Notes: generated by a model not told the origin, from the sequence alone. A stretch of DNA of 40,362 nt from Coriobacteriia bacterium (GCA_030652345.1 JAUSAU010000012.1:1-40362), one strand, 5' to 3'; numbered from the stretch's first letter, positions 16,898 through 25,604 are shown. Program-made: numbers and translations.

Positions 16898-17599
16898 CTA
16901 CTTCCCGCCGACGATGACGGCGGACGTGATGACGTCACCGACGGTGAGCTTGTCGACGACCTCCATGCCCTTCACGACGTGACCGAAGATCGTGTACTGG
17001 CCGTCGAGATGGTTCGCCGGGCCGAGCGTGATATAGAACTGCGAGCCCGCGGAGTTCGGGTCCTGCGTGCGGGCCATCGCGACCACGCCGCGATCGTGCT
17101 TAAGGTCGCTGAACTCGGCCGCCATGTTCCAACCGGGACCGCCCGAACCGAGCGGCGGATCGGACGGTAGCGGGCCGGTCTTCTGGCGGGCCATGATCTC
17201 CGGGACCTGCTTCGCGGTGAGCTTGCGCGTCTCCGGATCGCCGACTTGCATGACGAAGCCGGGCTCGACGCGGTGCACGCGGATCTTGTCGTAGAACTTC
17301 GCGGCCACGAGTTCGAGGAACGACGAGACCGTGTTGGGCGCCTTGTCGGCGTTGAACGCGATCTCGAACACGCCCTTGTTGGTGGTCACGCGAACGATCT
17401 CCCCGCCCTTGACCGCGTACGCACCGGTGTGGAGGCCGGCTGGCTGCTCGGCGGGAGTCGCGGGGGCGGCGGGCGCGGCAGGGGTCTCCGCCGGCGCCGC
17501 CGGCTGCTCGGCTGCGGGCTGCGACGAGGCGCACCCGGCGAGCATCACCGTGGCGAAAACGAGCGCCGCGAGCGCGGCGAGAAGGCGGAGGCGGTTCAT
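16898..17599 (-). CDS. Lipoprotein cyclophilin-type peptidyl-prolyl isomerase
   Basis: Cis-trans prolyl isomerase anchored on the outer face of the membrane. The N-terminus is a lipoprotein signal with lipobox LAGC (Cys about residue 23). A Pro/Ala-rich linker follows, then the cyclophilin domain: FYDKIRVHRVEPGFVMQVGD (catalytic Arg in VHRV, Gln in VMQ), SAGSQFYITLG and LDGQYTIFGHVVKGMEVVDK. I choose ATG 17599 (233 residues); the frame is open to GTG 17608, and neither start has a clear ribosome site. Likely a folding helper for exported proteins. It is divergent from the EF-G-like gene across a 231-bp gap (17600-17830) in which I see no clear promoter. Confidence 0.93.
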   Translation of the reverse strand: MNRLRLLAALAALVFATVMLAGCASSQPAAEQPAAPAETPAAPAAPATPAEQPAGLHTGAYAVKGGEIVRVTTNKGVFEIAFNADKAPNTVSSFLELVAAKFYDKIRVHRVEPGFVMQVGDPETRKLTAKQVPEIMARQKTGPLPSDPPLGSGGPGWNMAAEFSDLKHDRGVVAMARTQDPNSAGSQFYITLGPANHLDGQYTIFGHVVKGMEVVDKLTVGDVITSAVIVGGK

Positions 17600-17830
17600 G
17601 GCTCGCACATTCTAGCAGTACCCCGCGACGACGTGCCAAGGTGGCGCGGTCGGTACCGGGAGGGACGCGGTCGGCACTCGCTCCCACCCTGCCGCTACTC
17701 CCCCGCGCGCACGCGTGGTGCTACTGTGAAGCGGTCGGTCGCGAAGGCGCGGCCGGTACCGACGAACGGAGCTTTGCGCAGCGGCGCAACGGGGCGTCGC
17801 GGCGTCGATCCTTACGGAGGCGATGCGCGT

Positions 17831-19894
17831 ATGGGAGCACCGAGTACGGACAAGGTCCGGAACGTCGTTCTGGTCGGCCATGGGGGCGCGGGGAAGACTT
17901 CTCTCGCCGAGGCAATGCTCTTCATGGCAGGGGAAACGAAGCGCCTCGGCACGGTCGATGACGGTCACTCGGGGCTCGACTACGACCCCGAAGAGATCAA
18001 GCGCAAGATGACCGTCAATCTCTCGCTCGCACCCGTCATGCACGACGGCGTGAAGATCAACATCATCGACACCCCCGGGTTCGCCGACTTCACCGGCGAC
18101 GCGATCGCCGGCATGGAGGCCGCCGAGATGGCGCTCTTCGTCGTCGACGCCGTCTCCGGGCCGCAGGTCCAGACCGAGCGCCTCTGGGAGGTCGCCGGCG
18201 AGATGGGCATCGCCCGTGCGGTCTTCGTCAACCGTATGGACAAGGAGCACGCGGACTTCGACGCCGTGCTCGCCAAGCTCGACGCCGCGTTCGGGCACCG
18301 CGTGGGAGCCGTCCAGCTGCCGATGGGCAAGGAGGCCGACTTCCACGGCGTCATCGACATCATCCGCATGAAGGCCTATCACCACGAGGCCGACGGCGAG
18401 CACATGGACGACATCCCGGCCGAGTTCATGCCCGCCGTGGAAGCGGCGCGCGAGAAGCTCACCGACCTGGTCGCGGAAGCCGACGAGGAGCTCATGGAGA
18501 AGTTCCTCGAGGGCGAGGCGCTCTCGCAGGCCGACTTGGAGAAGCTGCTCGGGCTGGCCATCTCGCAGGGCATCTTCATCCCCGTCTTCGTAGGCAGCGC
18601 GCTCAAGATGCAGGGCATCGAGGACCTCATGGACGAGATCGTCACGTTCTTCCCCGAGCCCACCGCGCACGGCCCCATGCCGACGGTCGACGGCGACAAG
18701 GTCCCGTTCTCGGTGACCGGCACGCCCTCCGCATTCGTCTTCAAGACGGTCTCAGACCCGTACCAGGGCCGTCTGAACTTCGTGAAGGTCGTCTCCGGCA
18801 CGCTCACGCCGAACTGCGAGCTCATGAACTCGCGCACCGGCAAGAAGGAGCGCGCGTCGCACATCCTCAAGATGACCGGCAAGGAGACCAAGGACGTCGA
18901 AGGCGTCCCCGCCGGCGACATCGCGGTGCTGCCGAAGCTGGCCGATACCGCCACGAACGACACACTCTCGGCCAAGGGCGACGTGCAGTTCGCTCCGATG
19001 CCGATGCCCGAGCCGCTCCACGCGGTCGCCATCGTCGCCACCAACAAGGCCGACGAGGACAAGCTCGGCCAAGGCGTGAACCGCATCGTCGAGGAGGATC
19101 CGACGCTGCGCCTCAACCGTGACGCCGAGACGCACCAGACCGTGATCTACGGACTCGGCGACACCCAGGTCGAAGTCGTCATGAGCCGGCTGAAGAGCCG
19201 CTTCAACGTCGAGACCCACCTCGTCGACCTGCGCATCCCGTATCGCGAGACCGTCCGCAAGGTCGCGCAGGCGCAGGGCCGCCACAAGAAGCAGACCGGC
19301 GGTTCCGGCCAGTTCGCCGACTGCTGGCTGCGCATCGAGCCGAACCCGGGCCGGGGCTACGAGTTCATCGACGAGATCGTCGGCGGCCGCATCTCCAAGC
19401 CCTACATCGTCGCGATCGACAAGGGCATCCAGGACACCATGCTCGGCGGCGCCATCGCCGGCTACCCCGTCGTGGACGTGAAGGTCGCCGTCTACGACGG
19501 CTCCATGCACGCGGTCGACAGCAACGAGGTGGCGTTCCGCACCGCCGCCCGCATCGGCTTCCGCGCCGCCGCCGAGAAGGCCGACCCGGTCATCCTAGAG
19601 CCGATCGCGCACCTCACCATCACGGTCGCCGACCAGTACGCCGGCGACGTCATGGGCGACATGTCGTCGCGCCGCGGCAAGATCGTCGGCATGGAGGGCG
19701 TGGGGACCAAGCAGGTCATCAAGGCCTCCGTCCCGTACGCGGAGGTCGTCGCCTACTCCCTGCAGCTCCGGTCGATCACGCATGGCACCGGGATGTACAC
19801 GATGGAGATCGGCGAGTACTCCGAGGTCCCGTTCGAGATGGCGAAGAAGATCGTCGAAGAGCACAAGAAAGAGCAGGAAGAGCACCACGGGTAG
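17831..19894 (+). CDS. Elongation factor G-like GTPase (EF-G paralogue)
   Basis: A 687-residue translational GTPase. The frame is open far upstream, but ATG 17831 with GGAGG ten bases before it gives a normal EF-G N-terminus. P-loop GHGGAGKTS, DTPG in NIIDTPGFADF, and NRMD in place of the usual NKMD. Domains II-V follow, with FVKVVSGTL, the domain IV stretch GRHKKQTGGSGQFADCWLRI and the domain V stretch RRGKIVGMEG. Switch I reads EEIKRKMTVNLSLA and lacks the RGITI signature of true EF-G. It also stands alone, not next to rpsL-rpsG-tuf. It resembles the EF-G2 paralogue group common in Actinobacteria, so I leave out the symbol fusA; its exact role is not known. Confidence 0.9.
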   Translation: MGAPSTDKVRNVVLVGHGGAGKTSLAEAMLFMAGETKRLGTVDDGHSGLDYDPEEIKRKMTVNLSLAPVMHDGVKINIIDTPGFADFTGDAIAGMEAAEMALFVVDAVSGPQVQTERLWEVAGEMGIARAVFVNRMDKEHADFDAVLAKLDAAFGHRVGAVQLPMGKEADFHGVIDIIRMKAYHHEADGEHMDDIPAEFMPAVEAAREKLTDLVAEADEELMEKFLEGEALSQADLEKLLGLAISQGIFIPVFVGSALKMQGIEDLMDEIVTFFPEPTAHGPMPTVDGDKVPFSVTGTPSAFVFKTVSDPYQGRLNFVKVVSGTLTPNCELMNSRTGKKERASHILKMTGKETKDVEGVPAGDIAVLPKLADTATNDTLSAKGDVQFAPMPMPEPLHAVAIVATNKADEDKLGQGVNRIVEEDPTLRLNRDAETHQTVIYGLGDTQVEVVMSRLKSRFNVETHLVDLRIPYRETVRKVAQAQGRHKKQTGGSGQFADCWLRIEPNPGRGYEFIDEIVGGRISKPYIVAIDKGIQDTMLGGAIAGYPVVDVKVAVYDGSMHAVDSNEVAFRTAARIGFRAAAEKADPVILEPIAHLTITVADQYAGDVMGDMSSRRGKIVGMEGVGTKQVIKASVPYAEVVAYSLQLRSITHGTGMYTMEIGEYSEVPFEMAKKIVEEHKKEQEEHHG

Positions 19895-19919
19895 GTGCGC
19901 CGGCTCTTGAGACGGAACG

Positions 19920-19948
19920 AAGGCCCGGTGCGCGATGCGCCGGGCCTT
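19920..19948. terminator. Hairpin between the EF-G-like gene and tRNA-Arg
   Basis: AAGGCCCGG (19920-19928) pairs with CCGGGCCTT (19940-19948), extended inward by several more pairs. It lies 25 bases after the EF-G-like stop and, on the other strand, just beyond the 3' end of the tRNA gene. It probably serves both converging transcripts. Confidence 0.75.
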
Positions 19949-19962
19949 CGTGTGTCGAGCGA

Positions 19963-20038
19963 TGGTGCCCTGTGCAGGACTCGAACCTGCGACCTTCTGC
20001 TCCGGAGGCAGACGCTCTATCCGCTGGGCTAACAGGGC
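19963..20038 (-). tRNA. tRNA-Arg (anticodon CCG)
   Basis: Reading the minus strand gives a complete cloverleaf. The acceptor stem GCCCTGT pairs with ACAGGGC over seven bases, the discriminator is A and CCA is encoded. The D arm begins AGCCCAGCGGATAGAGC. The anticodon stem TCTGC/GCAGA encloses the loop CTCCGGA, so the anticodon is CCG (arginine, reads CGG). The T arm is GCAGGTTCGAGTCCTGC. Confidence 0.97.
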
Positions 20039-20176
20039 GCGGTGGCGACCATGCGAGGCCGCCGCGATACGGTAGCACAGCGGGCACGGCGGGTGCCACC
20101 GTCCGGCGGCGACCCGCACGCGCGATTCGGCTATGCTTCGGGGGACGGCAGCGCTCCAGCACACGGAGGAGGTTCG

Positions 20177-21076
20177 ATGACGGCGGCCCGGCACCTCATC
20201 ATCGTCAACCCGCAAGCGAAGCACGGCGAGACCCAGGCGCTCATCCCCGTGATCGAACGCCTTCTGGCCAACGTCGACTGCACCATCGTGGAGACCACGT
20301 GCGCCGGTGACGCCACCCGGCTCGCACGCGAGGCGGACGGCTACGACGTCGTCGTGGCCGCCGGCGGCGACGGGACGGCGCACGAGGTCCTCAACGGCCT
20401 CATGCAGCGCCCCGACGAAGGGCGCCCCGCGCTCGCGATCCTGCCGACCGGCTCGGGCAACGACACCTGCCGCACCCTCGGCGTCCCCTTCGACCTCTCC
20501 AACGCCGCGCTCGTCCTGCGCACCGGCATGCGCAAGCGACTCGACGTCGGCGTGTGCAACAGAATCTTCTTCAACAACTCGTTCGCAGCCGGTCTCGACG
20601 CGAAGGTCACCGCCAAGGCGGTCGAGTACAAGATCACGAAGCGTCGCAGCGGGCTGTGGCTCTACCTCACCGCCCTGCTCCACGTGCTCTTCAACGACTT
20701 GCAGAGCCACCACCTTCGCATCGCCTTCGACGGCGGCGAGGCGGCGGAGTTCGACACGCTCATCATCGCGATGACCCAGGGCGCGACCTACGGCGGCGGC
20801 TTCAAGATCACGCCCGACGCCATCGCCGACGACGGTGTCTTCGACACCTGCATGATCGACCCGCTCGGACTCGGCGAGGCGCTGTGGCGCCTGCCGTTCG
20901 TGATCGCCGGCAAGCACACGAACATGCCGGTCGTGCACATGTCGCGGCACACCGGCGCCATCATCGAGAGCGAGCATCCCCTGCCCGCCCAGATCGACGG
21001 CGAGGTGCTGCTCGAGAAGCGCTACGAGATCTCGATGCTGCCCGGCGCCATCGAGTGCATCGTCCCGAGGAGCTGA
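20177..21076 (+). CDS. Diacylglycerol kinase family lipid kinase
   Basis: A 299-residue member of the DagK/YegS/LCB5 lipid kinase family. The catalytic domain motifs are VNPQAKHGETQ, VVVAAGGDGTAHEVLNGL and LPTGSGNDTCRTLG; the C-terminal beta domain has MTQGATYGGGFKITPDA. ATG 20177 follows GGAGGAGG by four to five bases. One base separates it from plsY, so the pair acts in phospholipid synthesis, likely phosphorylating diacylglycerol to phosphatidate. The exact lipid substrate is not decided by these motifs. Confidence 0.92.
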   Translation: MTAARHLIIVNPQAKHGETQALIPVIERLLANVDCTIVETTCAGDATRLAREADGYDVVVAAGGDGTAHEVLNGLMQRPDEGRPALAILPTGSGNDTCRTLGVPFDLSNAALVLRTGMRKRLDVGVCNRIFFNNSFAAGLDAKVTAKAVEYKITKRRSGLWLYLTALLHVLFNDLQSHHLRIAFDGGEAAEFDTLIIAMTQGATYGGGFKITPDAIADDGVFDTCMIDPLGLGEALWRLPFVIAGKHTNMPVVHMSRHTGAIIESEHPLPAQIDGEVLLEKRYEISMLPGAIECIVPRS

Positions 21077-21077
21077 C

Positions 21078-21812
21078 GTGATCGACCCGGCCGCACGGCT
21101 GCAACTGACCTGGATCGTCATCGCCTTCGTGGGCGCGTACCTGTTCGGGTCGATCCCGTGGGCATACCTGATCGTGCGCTGGACCACCGGCGAGGACATC
21201 ACCACGCACGGCACCGGCAACGTCGGTGCGATGAACGTGAAGCGCACGACCGGTTCGTGGGCTTGGTTCACCGTGGCGATGGTCGCCGACGCGTCGAAGG
21301 GCATCATCCCGGCCTACATCGCGAAGCTCTGGGTCAGCGGGTACGACCCGCTGACCGCGTTCACCATGCCGTGGGGCGCCACGCTCGAGACCGTCAGCAC
21401 GCAGTGGTGGCTCGTGCCCGCGTTCTGGGTGCCGATGGCGGCGGTCGCCGGCTCGGTCATCGGCCACAACTACTCGTGCTGGCTCGCGATCCGGAACCGG
21501 AAGTTCGTGCGCACCGGCAAGGGCCTGGCCACCGGCGGCGGCGCGGTGCTCTCGTACGACTGGCGCTACTTCCTCATCGTCGTCATCGTCGGGTTGCTCA
21601 CGATCGCGATCACCAAGTACATGATGGCCGGCCAGGTCTCAGCCGCGCTCTCGCTGCCCGTGGGCGCGCTGGTGCTCCGCTCTCCCGACTGGCCGTTCGC
21701 GCTGTTCATGGGGCTCGTCGTCTACGCCGCGCACCACAAGCGCTTCGTCGGGATGCTGCAGGGCAAGGAACCGAAGCTCTACACCGGCGACGGCATGGGC
21801 CCGCGCGGCTGA
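21078..21812 (+). CDS. plsY: Glycerol-3-phosphate acyltransferase PlsY
   Basis: Membrane enzyme that transfers an acyl group from acyl-phosphate to glycerol 3-phosphate, the first step of phospholipid synthesis. The 244 residues hold the three PlsY motifs: FGSIPWAYLIVRWTTGEDIT with HGTGNVGAMNVKR; a central stretch with GHNYSCWLAIRNRKFVRTGK and GLATGGGAVL; and the C-terminal AAHHKRFVGMLQGKE. About six membrane segments. It is somewhat longer than the usual ~200 residues, with an insert around residues 80-120. GTG start, directly after the lipid kinase gene, which fits a shared pathway. Confidence 0.94.
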   Translation: MIDPAARLQLTWIVIAFVGAYLFGSIPWAYLIVRWTTGEDITTHGTGNVGAMNVKRTTGSWAWFTVAMVADASKGIIPAYIAKLWVSGYDPLTAFTMPWGATLETVSTQWWLVPAFWVPMAAVAGSVIGHNYSCWLAIRNRKFVRTGKGLATGGGAVLSYDWRYFLIVVIVGLLTIAITKYMMAGQVSAALSLPVGALVLRSPDWPFALFMGLVVYAAHHKRFVGMLQGKEPKLYTGDGMGPRG

Positions 21813-21840
21813 GCGAAGGCGCACGCACCTCGGACACGAA

Positions 21841-21871
21841 GAAGGCCGGCCCCCGAGTGGGACCGGCCTTC
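21841..21871. terminator. Bidirectional terminator between plsY and the ferredoxin gene
   Basis: GAAGGCCGG (21841-21849) pairs with CCGGCCTTC (21863-21871) around a 13-base loop that can pair further (CCC/GGG). It lies between two converging genes, 28 bases after plsY and 19 bases after the ferredoxin stop. Confidence 0.75.
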
Positions 21872-21890
21872 ATGCGTGATGCAGGGAGAG

Positions 21891-22067
21891 CTACGCGAGT
21901 GCGATGGCCTCGTTCGGGCAGACCTCTTCGCAGGTGCCGCACTCGGTGCAGTCGTCCGGACGCGCGAGGACGGCGACGTCCCCGAGGTCCAGCGCGCTCG
22001 TGGGGCACTCGTCCACGCAGATGCCGCAGGCGGTGCAGAGGTCCTTGTCGACGACGGGCTTGCCCAT
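21891..22067 (-). CDS. 2[4Fe-4S] ferredoxin
   Basis: A 58-residue clostridial-type ferredoxin with two clusters: CTACGICVDECP and CTECGTCEEVCP. The start is ATG 22067 with AAAGGA seven bases upstream; the open frame extends further, but those residues are not ferredoxin-like. It is a likely low-potential electron carrier for the Rnf complex and other oxidoreductases. It lies 99 bases downstream of the BshC-like gene on the same strand, with its own ribosome site, and ends at a shared terminator. Confidence 0.95.
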   Translation of the reverse strand: MGKPVVDKDLCTACGICVDECPTSALDLGDVAVLARPDDCTECGTCEEVCPNEAIALA

Positions 22068-22166
22068 GTCTCGTCCTTTCGGATGGTGTGCATGATGCCC
22101 GCGCGAAGCGGGGTGCCGAGATTCTAGCACCGAGTCGGGGGGATTTCGAGAGCTTGACCGCTCGCC

Positions 22167-23735
22167 CTACCGGGCCTTGTCGGCGATCTCCCCGGGGCTC
22201 CACAGGCAGAACGGGTAGGTGCGGTCGGTCAGGACCTCACCCGCCTCGCGAAGCGCGCGCAGCTGTTCGAGCTCCGCGGTCATCTGCTCCTCGATGGGCG
22301 CCAGCATCGCGGCGAGCGCGTCGTTGACCTCGCGGATGCGCGCGCCGAGCGACTTCTTGTCGGCGTCGGGCGCCGCGATCGCCGAGACGAGCGACGCCTT
22401 CTCGCCCGCCAGCGCGACGGCCCGGTCGTGTTCCTCCGCGGTGTCGAACTCGATCTCGTCGAGCATCTGGTCGGGGTTGTGCTTCAGGCGGTTCAGGCCC
22501 ATCGCGACCGCCTCGATCTCCTCGTCACGCACCACGTGCGCGCCGAGCGGCAGGTACATCGTGAGCGACGCCACGGCGAACGCCGGCGGCTCGACGCCGA
22601 AGTAGCGGCGGATGACGTCGTCGGTCACCTGGTCGTAGCGACCGCCGCCGACCCCGTGCACGAACCAGTCGGCCACGAGCAGCCGCGTGAACATCGTGAG
22701 CGTGAGCGCCTTGGGCGCGAGCACGAGCGGCGAGGCCATGACCGCAAGCGGGGCGACCGCAGACATCCCGAGGTCGCAGACGACCTCGCCGCCCACGACC
22801 AGCGCCGGCCACTCCCCCGTCCGCGCCCACACGGGCACGCGCCCCTCGGCGGACAGGTGCCACAGCGGCAGCTCCACGAGATCGCCCTCGACGCGCAGGT
22901 CCGGGAACGGCTGCGCGGCGTTGCGAACGCCCGTGCGCGTGCGGTACTCCGCGAGCGCCGCGTTGTACGCACCGGCGAACGCGCCCGCGTCGAGCGCGAT
23001 GTGCGCCGCGAAGACGGCGAACGCGCGCGAACGCGACAGCGAGGTCAGCGGCAGCTCCAGGTAGTCCGTGCCTGCCGACGCCTCGTAGCGGCGACGGGCG
23101 AAGGTGACGAGCTCGGCCGCGTTCTCGGCGTCCGCGGCCGCCGTGCCCAGGTGCTCACGGAAGGTCGCGAAGTGATGCCCGATCGCGGGGGACGGCAGCG
23201 ACGCGAGCTGCTCGGCCACGCCGTCAGCGAACGTCTCGAGCGCCTCGGCCGGCGGGACGGGCGTGTGTGCGAAGTAGCCGTCGCTCGTTCCCACGGCCAG
23301 ATACGAGCGGCAGACGCGCACGTCCGGCTTCAGACACGGCGAGTGCACCTCGAGCGTGTCGAAGCCGTCGGAGTCCACCATGATGTCGATGGCCGCCGCG
23401 CCGCTCTCCTCGGAGAAGCGCTGCAGCAGGAAGTCCTTGATCCAGACGCCGGGATGATAGAACTCCGGCTGGTGCCCGGTCACGGCGATGAGCGCCGGCT
23501 CGTCGGCGACCTCGCGCACGTCCACGCCGAGCCGGGCCGAGAACTCGCGCGCGCTCTCGATCGCGTCGGCGCGCGCCATCGCGCGGATCGGCCCCACGGG
23601 CGCGTCGCACAGCAGGAACTCCCACGTCGCGGCGGCCTCGGCGTTGGCGCGCGCGCCGGCCGCCCACTCCTCGAACGCCGGGCGGCAGACCAGCTCGCCG
23701 TGGCCCGCGGGCATCGTCTCTTTCGTGCGCGCCAT
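22167..23735 (-). CDS. BshC-like protein, possible cysteine-adding enzyme of a bacillithiol-like pathway
   Basis: A 522-residue protein I recognise only at a distance. Length (BshC is about 540) and a few patterns fit BshC: ALIAVTGHQPEFYHPGVWIK (about 81-100) resembles the TGQQ...K region, IDIMVDSDGFDTLEV (about 116-130) the following D-x-D-containing strand, and the last ~110 residues are helical with a coiled-coil stretch (EEQMTAELEQLRALREAGEV). No membrane segments. It starts at ATG 23735 immediately after the BshB1-like gene. In the known pathway BshC adds Cys to GlcN-malate. Here the link rests mostly on the neighbour, so the function is inference; an unrelated conserved actinobacterial protein is the alternative. 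Confidence 0.5.
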   Translation of the reverse strand: MARTKETMPAGHGELVCRPAFEEWAAGARANAEAAATWEFLLCDAPVGPIRAMARADAIESAREFSARLGVDVREVADEPALIAVTGHQPEFYHPGVWIKDFLLQRFSEESGAAAIDIMVDSDGFDTLEVHSPCLKPDVRVCRSYLAVGTSDGYFAHTPVPPAEALETFADGVAEQLASLPSPAIGHHFATFREHLGTAAADAENAAELVTFARRRYEASAGTDYLELPLTSLSRSRAFAVFAAHIALDAGAFAGAYNAALAEYRTRTGVRNAAQPFPDLRVEGDLVELPLWHLSAEGRVPVWARTGEWPALVVGGEVVCDLGMSAVAPLAVMASPLVLAPKALTLTMFTRLLVADWFVHGVGGGRYDQVTDDVIRRYFGVEPPAFAVASLTMYLPLGAHVVRDEEIEAVAMGLNRLKHNPDQMLDEIEFDTAEEHDRAVALAGEKASLVSAIAAPDADKKSLGARIREVNDALAAMLAPIEEQMTAELEQLRALREAGEVLTDRTYPFCLWSPGEIADKAR

Positions 23736-24416
23736 CTAGAGCAGCTCCATCGGGTCGCGCACGCCGATCTGCTCGCGGGCGTAGAACGGCTCGCCGGCGG
23801 CGACGCCGACCAGCGCGCCCCAGGAGCGCGCCTGCACCTCGACCCACGGGATGATCCCGGCGTTCTTCTCGTTGGCGGCGAACTGCGACTCGTAGCAGGC
23901 GAGCGCCTCGAGCTTCGCGTCGAGGTCGTCCGCCACCTCCACGATGAACGACGGCTTCTCGAGCACGCGCAGGTGCACCGCCCAGTAGTGGTAGACCTTC
24001 GACGGGAAGTGCGGCTCCCCGCTCATGTCCGTCTTGACGAACTTCGAGTAGAACCGCGCCGCCTCGACGATGGCAGAGGCCGCGATGTGGTCGGGGTGCG
24101 AGTCGATCGGGTACGGCGCGAAGAGCAGCCGCGGCTTCTCGGCGCGGAAGACCTCGGCCACGCGCTTGCGCGCCGCCACCGTGTCGAAGAGCTCGCGGTT
24201 CGGCAGATCGAGCGTGAGCCGCCGCACGCCGAGCCGAGCTGCGGACGCGGCCGCCTCGACCATGCGCGTCTCGTGCGTGCCGCGCGGCGTGGGCTCGCCG
24301 TCGGTCAGGTCGAGCACGAGCACGTCGAGCCCCCGGCGCGCCAGCTTGGCCGCCGTGGCCCCCATGCCGATCTCGACGTCATCGGGATGCGCGCCTACGC
24401 AGATCACATCGGCCAT
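23736..24416 (-). CDS. PIG-L / BshB1-like N-acetylglucosaminyl deacetylase
   Basis: A 226-residue zinc deacetylase of the LmbE/PIG-L family. Zinc and catalytic motifs: GAHPDDVEIG (H10, D12, D13) and IDSHPDHIAAS (H110). The overall pattern, including LDLTDGEPTPRGTHETR and LDLPNRELFDT, is closest to BshB1, which removes acetyl from GlcNAc-malate in bacillithiol synthesis; mycothiol MshB and MCA are related alternatives. The frame is open upstream, but ATG 24416 begins the conserved fold. It lies five bases after the GT2 gene and abuts the BshC-like gene, so the three are clearly one operon. Confidence 0.85.
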   Translation of the reverse strand: MADVICVGAHPDDVEIGMGATAAKLARRGLDVLVLDLTDGEPTPRGTHETRMVEAAASAARLGVRRLTLDLPNRELFDTVAARKRVAEVFRAEKPRLLFAPYPIDSHPDHIAASAIVEAARFYSKFVKTDMSGEPHFPSKVYHYWAVHLRVLEKPSFIVEVADDLDAKLEALACYESQFAANEKNAGIIPWVEVQARSWGALVGVAAGEPFYAREQIGVRDPMELL

Positions 24417-24421
24417 GAGGG

Positions 24422-25144
24422 CTACACCTTCTCGGTCAGCGCGTGTTCCCACACGCGGATGTAGTACGCGAAACGCGCCTCCGGGTCGTCGAGCTCCTGA
24501 CCGAAGGAACGGTCGTGATCGTTGTAGATACGCTCGACCGGCATCTCGCACACCGTGAGCCCGGCGCGCTTGGCGCGCGCCCAGAACTCGAGCGGCATCG
24601 CGTAGCCCGTCTCGTCGATGCGCACGCGACGCAGCGCGTCGGCGCGGTACGCCTTGAAGCCGCAGAACGCGTCGGTGAGGCTCCAGCCGGTCGCGCCGTT
24701 GATGATCTCGGTGACGCGCGCATTGATCGCCATGCGGTCCGACGGGACCTCGCCCACCGCCCCGCTCCCGGGAAGGTAGCGGCTGCCGGACACGATGTCG
24801 GAGCCGCAGCGCGTCAGCTCGTCGCAGAACTCGATGATGTGCCGCGGCTCGTGCTGGCCGTCGCAGTCCATGGTGATGACCTGGTCGGCACCGAGACGCA
24901 GCGCGGCGGCGAACCCGCTGGCCAGCGAGGCGCCGTAGCCGCGGTTCTCCGGATGCCTGATGAGCAGAACGTCGCTGCGCGCCTCCACGATGGCCGCCGT
25001 CTCGTCGGTGGAACCGTCGTCGATGACGACCACCCACCCGTCGAAGTAGACGCGCACGGCGTCTATGACGCTCGCGACCGAGGCGGCCTCGTTGTAGACG
25101 GGCATGATGACGCAGGTCCTGGCCGAGCAGGGAGTGGCCGCCAC
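24422..25144 (-). CDS. Family 2 glycosyltransferase
   Basis: A 240-residue soluble GT2 enzyme of the dolichyl-phosphate-mannose-synthase-like group. It has VIMPVYNEAASVASVIDAV, VVVIDDGSTDETA, the metal-binding D-x-D as MDCDGQHEP, and NGATGWSLTDAFCGFKAYR. No membrane anchor is evident. GTG 25144 with GGAG seven bases upstream. It sits between osmC and the BshB1-like gene with gaps of only four and five bases. In a bacillithiol-type pathway the sugar would be attached by BshA, a GT4 enzyme; whether this GT2 replaces it is speculative. The acceptor could equally be a lipid phosphate. Confidence 0.88.
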   Translation of the reverse strand: MAATPCSARTCVIMPVYNEAASVASVIDAVRVYFDGWVVVIDDGSTDETAAIVEARSDVLLIRHPENRGYGASLASGFAAALRLGADQVITMDCDGQHEPRHIIEFCDELTRCGSDIVSGSRYLPGSGAVGEVPSDRMAINARVTEIINGATGWSLTDAFCGFKAYRADALRRVRIDETGYAMPLEFWARAKRAGLTVCEMPVERIYNDHDRSFGQELDDPEARFAYYIRVWEHALTEKV

Positions 25145-25148
25145 GCGT

Positions 25149-25604
25149 CTACTCCGCGTCCGGGGCGGGAGGCCCGAGCGGCGCGGGTTCCTGCACGCGG
25201 AAGGTCCACGTCACGTCGACTTGCGGACCGAGGCAGCCCTTGACCGAGCAGTACTTCGTCTCGGACAGCTCGATGGCACGATGCACAGCCGCGTCCGGGA
25301 TGTCGACGCCGGTCACGATGTACTCCATCTCGATGCGCTCGTAGTAGTGCGGGAAGGTCGTCTCGATCTGCGTGCCCTTGAGCACGACCTCGACACCGCG
25401 CACGTCCAGGCGCTTCTTCTCGAGCACGCTCACGACGTCCATCGCCGTGCACCCGCCCAGCCCGTACAACACGAGCTCGACCGGCCGCATGCCCGTGCTC
25501 TCGCCCTTGGACGATGACGGCGCATCCATGACGATGCCGTGCCCCGCTTCGTCCCACGCGGTGAACTGGCGCTTGCCGACCCATCTGACGCGAACGGTGT
25601 CCAA
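25149..25604 (-). CDS. OsmC family protein
   Basis: A 151-residue OsmC/Ohr-family protein, a group that includes thiol-dependent peroxidases. The two conserved cysteines are visible in GLGGCTAMDVVSVLEKK and SETKYCSVKGCLGP. The start is an unusual TTG at 25604: GAGGAGG lies seven bases upstream, and the family fold (VRVRWVGKRQFTAW) begins right after it, while no ATG or GTG nearby fits. It is the first gene of the operon with the GT2, BshB1-like and BshC-like genes. A thiol-using peroxidase there agrees with a low-molecular-weight thiol theme. Confidence 0.9.
   Translation of the reverse strand: MDTVRVRWVGKRQFTAWDEAGHGIVMDAPSSSKGESTGMRPVELVLYGLGGCTAMDVVSVLEKKRLDVRGVEVVLKGTQIETTFPHYYERIEMEYIVTGVDIPDAAVHRAIELSETKYCSVKGCLGPQVDVTWTFRVQEPAPLGPPAPDAE

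Noticed and set aside
22428..24464. 678-residue plus-strand frame across the BshC-like and BshB1-like genes
   Set aside because: Arg/His/Glu-rich shadow without any domain; the minus genes have zinc motifs and ribosome sites.
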